Shown here: in pieces, positions 28,509 to 36,955 of the stretch
Layout: every line of letters starts with the position of its first letter
Numbering within the stretch: the first letter of the stretch is position 1
Assembly (NCBI GenBank): GCA_022750155.1
Contig: JAKIWG010000003.1
Coordinates: 35,351-99,350 of the forward strand
Length of the DNA stretch: 64,000 bases
Source of the DNA: Thermoplasmata archaeon
GTDB lineage: Archaea; Thermoplasmatota; Thermoplasmata; Lutacidiplasmatales; UBA184
Reading direction: 5' to 3'
The notes under the pieces: generated by a model
Database searches by the model: none
What the model was told of the DNA's origin: nothing
What the model saw: the letters and a program-made list of their open reading frames with translations, nothing else
Made by a program: the position numbers and the translations under genes

Positions 28509-29339
28509 GTGACCCGTCGCTCGCTGCGGATCGCGATCGTCGCCATCGAGGGGACGAACAATGATTCGGAGTTGTTCGTCGCCCTTCGGACGCTCGGCGC
28601 CCGCCCGGAGGTCGTCCACCTCAAGCAGCTCGAGGGCCGAGATGTCGAGCCGAAGGCGCGTCGCCGCGTGATGGACTACCAGATCCTCCTGTTCCCGGGG
28701 GGTTTCTCCGGGGGGGACTACGTCCGCGCCGGGGCGATCCTCGCCGCGAGGACCCGCGCGGCCATCGGGCCCGAGCTCGAGGAGTTCGTCCGCTCCGGGC
28801 GACTCGTGGGCGGGATCTGCAACGGGTTTCAGGTCCTGACGGAGTTGGGCCTCCTTCCCGGGCGCCCGGGGGGCCGCCTGGGTCCACCGGAGGCCGCGCT
28901 CATGACGAACGACTCCGGGCGCTACGAGTGCCGTCCGACGTTCCTCGCCTGGCAGGGCGGATCGTTCCCGCCGATGAAGGACCGACCGCTCGGGGAACGC
29001 TACCTCTTCCCGAGCGGCCACGGTGAGGGGAAACTCGTTCTCGCGGGCGAGCCCGGGGTCCGTCGGAAGGAGCTCGAGGCAAACGGCCAGGTGCTCTTCC
29101 GATGGGTGGCGCCGGACGGGAGCGAGGCGAGCTACCCGTGGAACCCGAACGGCTCGGAAGGGAACCTCGCCGGGATCACGAATCCCGAGGGGAACGTCTT
29201 CGGCCTGATGCCCCATCCCGAGCGCGGATTCTTCCGCGCCCAGGCACCGGACTGGACCCGCGGGGGTTCCGCCGAAGGGTTCGGCGACGGCCACCGATTC
29301 CTCGACGGACTGCTCCGGTACGCCGAACGTCGGAACTGA
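28509..29339 (+). CDS. purQ: Phosphoribosylformylglycinamidine synthase glutaminase subunit PurQ
   Basis: GGFSGGDYVRAGAILAAR, GGICNGFQVLTELGLLPG, NVFGLMPHPERGF. Confidence 0.93.
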   Translation: MTRRSLRIAIVAIEGTNNDSELFVALRTLGARPEVVHLKQLEGRDVEPKARRRVMDYQILLFPGGFSGGDYVRAGAILAARTRAAIGPELEEFVRSGRLVGGICNGFQVLTELGLLPGRPGGRLGPPEAALMTNDSGRYECRPTFLAWQGGSFPPMKDRPLGERYLFPSGHGEGKLVLAGEPGVRRKELEANGQVLFRWVAPDGSEASYPWNPNGSEGNLAGITNPEGNVFGLMPHPERGFFRAQAPDWTRGGSAEGFGDGHRFLDGLLRYAERRN

Positions 29340-29976
29340 CCGGGCCGTACCGCGCGACCCGGGGCGCGCGGAGGGCTTCGACGCTCAGTCGCTCCCCCTC
29401 GAGGGCCCGTGCCGCGACCCGGCGCCATCGGCCCCCGGCCCGGCGCCAGCGGCGTCGCAGCGAGGCGACGCCCTCTCCGTCCTGACGGGTGGAGAAGACG
29501 ATGAACGCCACTCCGCCCGGTGCCAGGTGATCTCGGAGCGTGGCGAGCAGGCGACGCGTCGTCTCGAGGCCGTCCGGACCTCCGTCCAACGCCAGGTGAT
29601 GCCAACGATCCGAGTCCTCCGAGCCTCGCGGCGTCGGCAGGTACGGCGGGTTCGCGAGGATCCGGTCGAACTTCCCGAGGCCGTTCGCGAGGTCGGCGAG
29701 CACGGGGCGGACGCAGAGCCCCTCGCCCTGGGCGCGACACGAGAGGCTCGTGAGGGCCTCCGGATTGAGGTCGGTCGCCACCACCCAGAGCCCGGCGCGC
29801 GCGGCGGCGAGGGAGGCGACGCCGCTCCCGCAGCCTACCTCGAGCACCCTCGACGCCCCCGGTAGGCGGGCGAACGGCAGGAGCATCACCGAATCCTCGC
29901 GCGGCGGGTACACCGAGGTCGCGAGCCCGATCGGGGTCGTGCGCGTGCCTTGGCCTAGCACTCCGGGCCGCCTCAC
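29176..29976 (-). CDS. HemK2/PrmC-like class I methyltransferase (NPPY motif)
   Basis: VYPPREDSVMLLPFA, VLEVGCGSGVASLAAA, ILANPPYLPTPRG; ORF 3' end runs antisense into purQ. Confidence 0.82.
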   Translation of the reverse strand: MRRPGVLGQGTRTTPIGLATSVYPPREDSVMLLPFARLPGASRVLEVGCGSGVASLAAARAGLWVVATDLNPEALTSLSCRAQGEGLCVRPVLADLANGLGKFDRILANPPYLPTPRGSEDSDRWHHLALDGGPDGLETTRRLLATLRDHLAPGGVAFIVFSTRQDGEGVASLRRRWRRAGGRWRRVAARALEGERLSVEALRAPRVARYGPVSSDVRRTGAVRRGIGGRRRTLRRNPRGSSPVPGRGRIRARDGASGRRRSPRDS

Positions 29977-30035
29977 CGGGACACCTTCTTATTCCTCAGG
30001 GGGATTACCGGCCTGCTTCTCGGAGTTATCTGCCT

Positions 30036-30593
30036 GTGCCTCGTCGGCTAGCCGCCCCAGTCAAAATCGGCATCACTGGGCTACCGGGCTCGGGAAAGAC
30101 CCAGACGTTGCTGCGGATCATCCAGCTCCTCGAGCAGGAGGGGATCAAGGTCGGGGGCATGGTCACCGAGCCGATCATCGAACGCCAGCGTCGCACGGGG
30201 TTCCAGATCACCAACTGGCTCACGAAAGAGCACGCCGTCTTCGCCCACGAGGGCCTGAAGTCGCGCGTCAAGTCCGGCCGCTACGGGGTGAACCTCGAGG
30301 CGCTCGAAGGGCTGGGCACGCGCTCGCTCCTGGAGGCCCGCGAGTCGGCCGATGTGATCGTCATCGACGAGGTCGGCAAGATGGAGGTCGAGAGCGACGT
30401 GTTCACCAAGAGCGTGACCGAGACCCTCGACACCAACAAATCTATCGTCATGACGCTCCATAAGAAGTCGCGGAACCCGCTCCTGCAGGACATCCGACGG
30501 AGGGACGAACTACGACTGCTCGAGGTCACGCCGGTGAACAAGAACCTCCTCGCGTTCAAGATCGTCCGCCTGCTGACCGGTCGCGCCCACTGA
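30036..30593 (+). CDS. Nucleoside-triphosphatase THEP1 family
   Basis: VKIGITGLPGSGKTQTLLRIIQLLEQEGIKVGGMVTEP, VIVIDEVGKMEVES. Confidence 0.9.
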   Translation: MPRRLAAPVKIGITGLPGSGKTQTLLRIIQLLEQEGIKVGGMVTEPIIERQRRTGFQITNWLTKEHAVFAHEGLKSRVKSGRYGVNLEALEGLGTRSLLEARESADVIVIDEVGKMEVESDVFTKSVTETLDTNKSIVMTLHKKSRNPLLQDIRRRDELRLLEVTPVNKNLLAFKIVRLLTGRAH

Positions 30594-30598
30594 CGACG

Positions 30599-31711
30599 GT
30601 GACCCTCTCGCGCGAGGGCGCGACCGAGCTCGAACTTCCCGAATCGCCCTCCGACCGGGGCCCGGCGTCGAAGGCGGCGGTGTTCTACAATGCCGCGATG
30701 GCCGTCGACCGGGACCTGGGGGTGGCCCTTGCCCGTACCCTTCGCGAGCAGGGGCAGGGGCCCCTCCGAGGCTGGGAGATGCTCGCGGCCACGGGCGTCC
30801 GCGGCCTCCGGCTAGTGCACGAGAGCGACCTGTTCGGGGAAATGTGGTTCACCGAACAGAATCCGCAGGCGCTCGAGGTCCTCCGGCGCAACGTCGCCCG
30901 GTACTCCTCTCGCGGCGCCCACGCCCGTGCCCACAACGCCCATTCGCCGCTGCGCGAGGGGCCGTTCGACTACGTCGACGTCGACCCGTACGGGACCCCG
31001 GCCCCGTTCCTTCCGACCGCGCTCGACGCGCTGCGCCCGGGGGGGCTGCTCGGCGTGACCGCGACGGACATGATGGTCCTCGCCGGGGTCCTCAAGGGGA
31101 CGTGCGAGGCACGCTACGGGGCCCGCCCGCTCCGCGGTCGGTTCGGCCCGGAAGGGGGGCTCAGGGTGCTCCTCGCCTACGTCGCCCGCCTCGCGGCGGA
31201 GCGCGGCCGCCAGGTCCACCCGATCCTCGCCTACGTCCACGACCACCACGTCCGTGCGTACCTTCGGGTCGACCTCACCTCGGAGCGGGAGATGCCGGTC
31301 CCCGTCGGGATGCTCTCGGAGCCGTGGGACGGTCCGGCCGTCATCGGTGGCCCGTTCGGCCCCATGTGGCTGGGCCGGCTCTTCGACCCGGCGATCGTCG
31401 CGCGCGTGGGGACCCCCCCGGGGGCGGCGCGGGCGAAGGACCTCGAGCGCATGCTGGGCGCCTTCCGGGGCGAATCGCGCGCCGACCGGCCCCTCTTCTA
31501 CGAGCCCAACGAGCTCGCCTCCACCCTGCATCTCGCCAATCCCCCCGCGATCGACGCGCTGCTCGACCGCCTGGAGTCCGGGGGATGGAGCGCCGGTCGC
31601 TCCCACGTCCGCGCGGCGGCGTTCCGCACGACGGCGCCGCGCGTAGATGTGCTCCTCGCGGCGAAGGCCGTTTCCGAAGGTCAGGCCCAGAAACCCCGCG
31701 TCCGGGCGTAG
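30599..31711 (+). CDS. trm1: tRNA (guanine(26)-N(2))-dimethyltransferase Trm1
   Basis: VFYNAAMAVDRDLGVALA, YVDVDPYGTPAPFLPTALDALRPGGLLGVTATDM; GTG start. Confidence 0.93.
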   Translation: MTLSREGATELELPESPSDRGPASKAAVFYNAAMAVDRDLGVALARTLREQGQGPLRGWEMLAATGVRGLRLVHESDLFGEMWFTEQNPQALEVLRRNVARYSSRGAHARAHNAHSPLREGPFDYVDVDPYGTPAPFLPTALDALRPGGLLGVTATDMMVLAGVLKGTCEARYGARPLRGRFGPEGGLRVLLAYVARLAAERGRQVHPILAYVHDHHVRAYLRVDLTSEREMPVPVGMLSEPWDGPAVIGGPFGPMWLGRLFDPAIVARVGTPPGAARAKDLERMLGAFRGESRADRPLFYEPNELASTLHLANPPAIDALLDRLESGGWSAGRSHVRAAAFRTTAPRVDVLLAAKAVSEGQAQKPRVRA

Positions 31712-34512
31712 CTTCGCTCGGCCCGCAGTATCTCCGTCAGCAGGTCGCTCTCGTTCCGGTAGAGACGTGACAGTAGGCGTCGCGCGGTGTCCGGACCGAC
31801 CCCGCGCGCCGCCAGGCAGAGGAGCGCGTTCTCCCCGTACGTCGCGAGCAGCTCGGCGGACGTGTAGGCCGTCCTAAGCAGGGTCGTCATCGCCTCCGAC
31901 GGCGCCCGGGGGAGCTTGGCCGTCTTCCGACCTTTCCATTTGCGCTTGGCGTAGGCGGCCACCTGGGTGACATCCTCCGGCCGACGAGGGGAGAGGACCG
32001 CCGAGAGCGAGCCGCCGCAGATGCCGCAGAGGCTGCCGCCCGCGGCGACGTACCGGGCCGGGGTGATCGTCCGCGTGAAGCCGCAGCGCAGGCACACCAG
32101 GGTCTGTTCCTCCTGGCGGAGCCGGTCGGCGACGGCCTTGAGGAGGGTGGGCGGTGGCACGTCCGGGAGCTCCCGCCACTTGAGCCGGGAAAGCGGCAGG
32201 TCGGTCCAGGTCCCCGGCGGGGTGGCATGGACCTCGATCCGTCCGTCGGCGATCGCTTCGAGCACCTCGCGCCCGTGCAGCGGGTCATGCCGGTCGTGGA
32301 GGGTCTTGTCGAGCACCTCTTCGCCGAGGGGCTGCTGGCGGGAGTGTTCGAGGAGCGGCTCGATGACCCGAAGGTCCCGCGGGTCGGCGGTCGGGGGAAG
32401 GACCCCGAACTTGCGGGCCACGGTGAGGAAGATCCATCGGTAATCGTACCCGGAGGGGACGAGCTTCTCCAGGATTCCGTCCAATGCGTCGGCCGGCACG
32501 GCGAGCGCCTGGCGGAGGGTCTCGAAGTCGACGGCGACGGGAAGTCCGAGGACGAACCACGTGGGTTCGACGGAGAGGACCTCGACCCGGGCTCCGAGAC
32601 GCGAGGTGAGCTGCGCGGAGGTGGCGAGGGAGAGGGTCTCATTCGTTCGAGTCCCGAAGCACGCGCCGAAGACGACCATCCGGCCCTGCAGGGTGATCGT
32701 GATCCGGCGGTCGTCCGGGAACACGCCGGTCTCCCGGCCGGCGGCGAGCCGGGTCTCCAGGTGGCGACGCGCGAGGGGGTCGAGCGGGTAGGCGTCGAGC
32801 GACCCGTCCCGTCGCATCCGTCCGATCTCCTGGGCGACGTCGAAGGGAACGGGCAGCTCCTCGCCGACCCATCGAGGTTCCTGACCGATCTCCGCGACGG
32901 TCTCGACGAGGAGTTCGGCCTCCCGAGACTCCACGACGCGCCACGTCTGGCCGTGAAGGAGGAAGATCTGGTCGGGCTGGGCGATGATCTGCGTCAGCAC
33001 GAACCGCTCGTCGAGGGTTCCGATCAGCCGACGGGTGGCGATGTCCCTCAGCCGGTACGTCCGTTCCTCCGGGATCAGCGAGAGCGTGCTGTAGAAGCGA
33101 TGCAGGGTCCCGCGCCCGGGGCGAAGCTGCCCGCCCTCCTCGCGCAGCGATCCGATCCCCGAGAGATACGTCGCGAGCCTCGTCCAGTCGGACTCCGTCA
33201 GGCCGGCGGCCGGTGCGGCCCGCCCGAGCTTGGCCGCGAGGAGATGGGGCTCCGCCTGCCCCTCGGCCCTCAGTTCGGCGATCACCTGCTGGGCGGCCGC
33301 GAGCCGGTTCCGGGTCCGCCACGTGGTCGGCTCGACCTCGGCGTGCATCGCCCGGCGGGCGAGGACGGCCGCCTCCTCGAGGTCCTCGTCGTCGATGGCG
33401 ATGACCACCCCTTCCACCGCCCGCCCGATGCGGTGGCCCGAGCGCCCGACGCGCTGGAGGAGACGGCCGGATTGGTGGGGCGAACCGAATTGGATCACGA
33501 GGTCGACGCTGCCGATGTCGATCCCGAGCTCGAGCGAGGAGGTGGCGATCAGCGCCCTCAGCTTCCCCTCTCGGAACCGCTGTTCGGCCTCCTCCCGGAC
33601 CTCGCGAGACAGGGAACCGTGGTGGACGGCGACGGCGAGGTCGGGGGCGAGCCGAGCGAGCCGCGCCGCGAGACCCTCGGCCGTCGGCCGGGTGTTCACG
33701 AACACCAGGGTCGTCCGGTGGGCCCGGACCTCCTCCTCGACGGTGCGTAGCGCCGCCAGGAGCGGGCCATCGGCCTTCAACTCGCGGGCCAACTCCGCCG
33801 GGAGAGGAGGACGGTCCGCCGGGGGCAATCGGGCCCGGATGGTGATCTTCCGCGGGATCCTCGCCTGCCGGACCTCGACCTCACGCGGGGCCGGCGAAAG
33901 GAAGCGGGCGACCTCCTCCGGGTTCCCGACGGTGGCCGATAGGCCCACGCGCCGGACCGGACGACCGACCCAGGCATCCAGCCGTTCCAGGGTGAGGGCG
34001 AGCTGGGCTCCCCGGTCGTTGGGCGCCAGCTCGTGGACCTCGTCGATCACGACGGCCCGAACGTTCCGAAGGCCTTCGCGAAGGCGCTTTCCCACGAGGA
34101 GCAACTGGAGCGTCTCCGGCGTGGTGAGCAGGAGATCCGGCGGGTGCTTCGATTGGCGCAGCCGGTCGGAGGCGGTCGTGTCGCCGTGGCGTACCGCCGC
34201 GGTCAATCCCACCTCGCGGACGAACGAGACCAGCCGGTGTTCGAGGTCCCGGTTGAGCGCCCGCAGCGGCGTGACATACAGCAGGCTGACGGGCGGCGAT
34301 GGGTCCTTGAGCTGACGGGAGAGGAGAGGGAGGAGCGCCGCCTCGGTCTTTCCGGTGCCGGTCGGGGAGATCAGGAGCGCGTCGGCGGCGGTCTCGAGCA
34401 GGGGGAGGGCGAGCTGCTGGATCTCGGTGAGCTCGGTGATCCCGCGCCCTTCCACGGCGGTCCGTAGCCGGGGATGCAAACGGTGCCGGGGGTCGAGCGC
34501 GTCGATCGACAT
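31681..34512 (-). CDS. lhr: Lhr-type large superfamily 2 DNA helicase
   Basis: LLISPTGTGKTEAALLPLL, VVIDEVHELAPNDRG, GSPHQSGRLLQRVGRSGHR; 943 aa; zinc-knuckle-like CLRCGFTR...CGICGG near C-terminus. Confidence 0.92.
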   Translation of the reverse strand: MSIDALDPRHRLHPRLRTAVEGRGITELTEIQQLALPLLETAADALLISPTGTGKTEAALLPLLSRQLKDPSPPVSLLYVTPLRALNRDLEHRLVSFVREVGLTAAVRHGDTTASDRLRQSKHPPDLLLTTPETLQLLLVGKRLREGLRNVRAVVIDEVHELAPNDRGAQLALTLERLDAWVGRPVRRVGLSATVGNPEEVARFLSPAPREVEVRQARIPRKITIRARLPPADRPPLPAELARELKADGPLLAALRTVEEEVRAHRTTLVFVNTRPTAEGLAARLARLAPDLAVAVHHGSLSREVREEAEQRFREGKLRALIATSSLELGIDIGSVDLVIQFGSPHQSGRLLQRVGRSGHRIGRAVEGVVIAIDDEDLEEAAVLARRAMHAEVEPTTWRTRNRLAAAQQVIAELRAEGQAEPHLLAAKLGRAAPAAGLTESDWTRLATYLSGIGSLREEGGQLRPGRGTLHRFYSTLSLIPEERTYRLRDIATRRLIGTLDERFVLTQIIAQPDQIFLLHGQTWRVVESREAELLVETVAEIGQEPRWVGEELPVPFDVAQEIGRMRRDGSLDAYPLDPLARRHLETRLAAGRETGVFPDDRRITITLQGRMVVFGACFGTRTNETLSLATSAQLTSRLGARVEVLSVEPTWFVLGLPVAVDFETLRQALAVPADALDGILEKLVPSGYDYRWIFLTVARKFGVLPPTADPRDLRVIEPLLEHSRQQPLGEEVLDKTLHDRHDPLHGREVLEAIADGRIEVHATPPGTWTDLPLSRLKWRELPDVPPPTLLKAVADRLRQEEQTLVCLRCGFTRTITPARYVAAGGSLCGICGGSLSAVLSPRRPEDVTQVAAYAKRKWKGRKTAKLPRAPSEAMTTLLRTAYTSAELLATYGENALLCLAARGVGPDTARRLLSRLYRNESDLLTEILRAERSYARTRGFWA

Positions 34513-34590
34513 CGGAGGGCGGCGGCGAAAGTTCCCCGGCGGAAAGAGATGGCGGGCCCCCCCGCGGCGGTCCCGGAGACCCGCCCGCGT

Positions 34591-35403
34591 CTACGGGGGG
34601 GCCGCGCCCATTCCAGCCGAGACCGCCGCGGCGGCCAGACCGACTCCCAGCAGCAGGACCACTCCCACCCCGATCAGGATGCCCCCGACCGTTCTGCGGA
34701 GCGTCGCCTCGGAGAGCTTGCCCGTCAGGCGCGCCCCCAGGAACGCCCCCACGACCGCGGAGGGCACCAAGTAGAGGGCGAGCCACAGGTCGACGGTGCC
34801 CCCCGCGAGGTGCCCGGCGAGTCCCGCGATCCCGACGAGGACACCGACGGCCAGGTTCGTCCCGACGGCGTCCTTCACGCCGACCCCCGCCCGAAGCAAC
34901 GCGGGAAGCCGGATCGTTCCCAGGATCAACCCGACCAAGCCTCCGAGAAGCCCGATGGCGAGCCCGGCCGCGGCGATCGCCCAACGTCGACGGGAGGGCG
35001 ACAACGCCTTCTCGCTACCTGCCCGTTCGTCGGCGGCCTTCGCACGGAATCGGAGCAGTTCGTATCCCTGCTCGATCACGATCGCGGAGATCACGACGAG
35101 CAGGAGCGTCCCCGGGACCCACCCGGCAAGCAGGCCGCCGACGATCGCCCCCACGACCGAGGGGGGAGCCATGGCCACGAACGCCTCCCGATCGAACCGA
35201 CCGGCCTTGAGATGCGTGAGGGCTCCGGCTCCGGCTCCCGCCCCGGAGATCGTGATGTTCGTCCCGCCGGCGACCGCCGGCGGAAGGGTCGCCAGGAGGA
35301 GCGGGAGGCGGAGGTTGCCGAGGACGAGCCCGGCGATACTTCCGAGGAGCCCAATGGCGAATGTCGCCGAGATGAGGATCAGGAGCAGGAGGTCACCCGT
35401 CAC
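34591..35403 (-). CDS. TauE/SafE-family (TSUP) membrane protein
   Basis: Two-repeat TM protein: LLGSIAGLVLGNLRLPLL...GGTNITISG / LLGGLVGLILGTIRLPALLRAGVGVKDAVGTNL; GTG start chosen. Confidence 0.82.
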   Translation of the reverse strand: MTGDLLLLILISATFAIGLLGSIAGLVLGNLRLPLLLATLPPAVAGGTNITISGAGAGAGALTHLKAGRFDREAFVAMAPPSVVGAIVGGLLAGWVPGTLLLVVISAIVIEQGYELLRFRAKAADERAGSEKALSPSRRRWAIAAAGLAIGLLGGLVGLILGTIRLPALLRAGVGVKDAVGTNLAVGVLVGIAGLAGHLAGGTVDLWLALYLVPSAVVGAFLGARLTGKLSEATLRRTVGGILIGVGVVLLLGVGLAAAAVSAGMGAAPP

Positions 35404-35540
35404 ATTCCCTCCCCAGGGGCCGTGCGGGCGGCTCGCACGGGAGCCCGCCTCCCGGAGCCGCACCTACCCCGGGGGCGCACCACATCCCCCGCAGGGACGG
35501 ATCCCGGCCCACCGCCTGCCCCCTCCGAGTGCTCGCGGGA

Positions 35541-35975
35541 TCAGATCGGTCCGGGGTCGAGGTCGAGCGTCCGAAGTCCGAGGGATTCGTTCATCGGTCG
35601 ACCAAAGGTCCGCCCCGGGAACGTCTCCAAGCAGACCTCACCGACCACCGCCACCGTTGCCCGCAGGAGGTGCCCCCCAATGACCTGATGGTGCGGGTTC
35701 GCCAATTGGGCGTGGAGGTGGATCGAAGGTCCTTCGTCGAGCGACGCGATGGACCCCTGGAGCCCGACCAGCTCGTGGGGGGTGTCGATGTGTTCCACTT
35801 CGTACTCTCGCCCGGTCCAGTAGCCGAGATCGGCCGCCTTGATCATTCCGATCCCCGAGACCACGGCCGCCGCGCGGATTCCCCGTTCCCGAGCGGCCTG
35901 ACCGATCGCGGCGAACAGGTCCTGGCCGTCGTCGAGACGCAGCATCACGTGAGAGCCTTCCTGGACGGTTTGCAT
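35541..35975 (-). CDS. PPC/DUF296-domain protein
   Basis: VMLRLDDGQDLFAAIGQAARERGIRAAAVVSGIGMIKAADLGY...HLHAQLANPHHQVIGGHL. Confidence 0.85.
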   Translation of the reverse strand: MQTVQEGSHVMLRLDDGQDLFAAIGQAARERGIRAAAVVSGIGMIKAADLGYWTGREYEVEHIDTPHELVGLQGSIASLDEGPSIHLHAQLANPHHQVIGGHLLRATVAVVGEVCLETFPGRTFGRPMNESLGLRTLDLDPGPI

Positions 35976-36117
35976 CCTCGGGCACAGGCCGACCCACCGT
36001 AAGGAACTGCCGGGGGACGCGGGTGGTCACTGAAACACCACCCGCCGCAGGCGTTGCGGGCCGAGTCCCCGGAGAGGGAGGCAAACGGTTTCCCTACCCC
36101 GGAGTACCAACCCATCG

Positions 36118-36939
36118 GTGCCGCCCCATTCGTCCGGGAAGTTCGCCGACGCCCCCGAGCCTCCCTCCAAGATCGTGGAGTGGTTTCGGGCGGGGCCGCC
36201 CCCCCTCGTCGCCCTCTCCGGAGGCGTCGACTCCGCCGCCGCGGCGACCCTCGCCCGCGACGCGTGGGGGGAACGCGCGGTCGCCGTGACGCTCACCGGT
36301 CCCGCCATCTCCGCGCGCGAGACGTCGCGGGCCCGAGAGGTGGCCCGGGAGATCGGGATCGAGCTCGTCGAGCTCCCGGTAGACTCGATGTCTTCGGAAG
36401 GGTACCGATCCAACCCGTCCGACCGCTGCTACTTCTGCCGGTCCACCGAGACGTCCGTCCTGCGAACCTGGGGTGACTCGAAGGGGATCTCCCGGTACGT
36501 GGACGGGGTCCACCTGGACGACCTCGGCGAGGACCGACCGGGGCTGCGGGCGATGGCCGAGGCGGGATTCGAACATCCCCTGCTCTGGGCCAGATGGCGG
36601 AAGTCGGAGGTTCGGAACTTCGCCCGGGAGCGCGATCTTCCGAATTGGGACCAGCCGTCCGACGCCTGCCTCGCCTCACGTATCCGCCACGGCCAGCCGA
36701 TCACGGTGGACGGCCTGCGCCGCGTCGAGCGCGCCGAGAGCTTCCTGACCGACCTCGGGTTCCGCCGGGTCCGGGTCCGCGTGGACGATGGGGCGGCGCG
36801 GGTCGAGGTCGACCCCGAGGAGGTCCCCCGCCTGGAATTGCCCGAGGTCGCCGAGGCGACCCGGTCTCACCTCCTCCGTCTCGGGTTCCGGGAGGTCCGC
36901 ATCGACCCTCACGGATACGCTCCGCGGCCCGGGGCCTGA
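36118..36939 (+). CDS. larE: LarE-like ATP-dependent sulfur transferase (PP-loop)
   Basis: PLVALSGGVDSAAAATLA, SDRCYFCRSTE, LPNWDQPSDACLASRIRHGQPIT. Confidence 0.88.
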   Translation: MPPHSSGKFADAPEPPSKIVEWFRAGPPPLVALSGGVDSAAAATLARDAWGERAVAVTLTGPAISARETSRAREVAREIGIELVELPVDSMSSEGYRSNPSDRCYFCRSTETSVLRTWGDSKGISRYVDGVHLDDLGEDRPGLRAMAEAGFEHPLLWARWRKSEVRNFARERDLPNWDQPSDACLASRIRHGQPITVDGLRRVERAESFLTDLGFRRVRVRVDDGAARVEVDPEEVPRLELPEVAEATRSHLLRLGFREVRIDPHGYAPRPGA

Positions 36940-36955
36940 TCGTCGGGGGGAACCG

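Noticed and set aside
32227-33750. 507-aa plus-strand ORF opposite Lhr helicase
   Set aside because: Antisense to conserved helicase motifs; no recognisable family.
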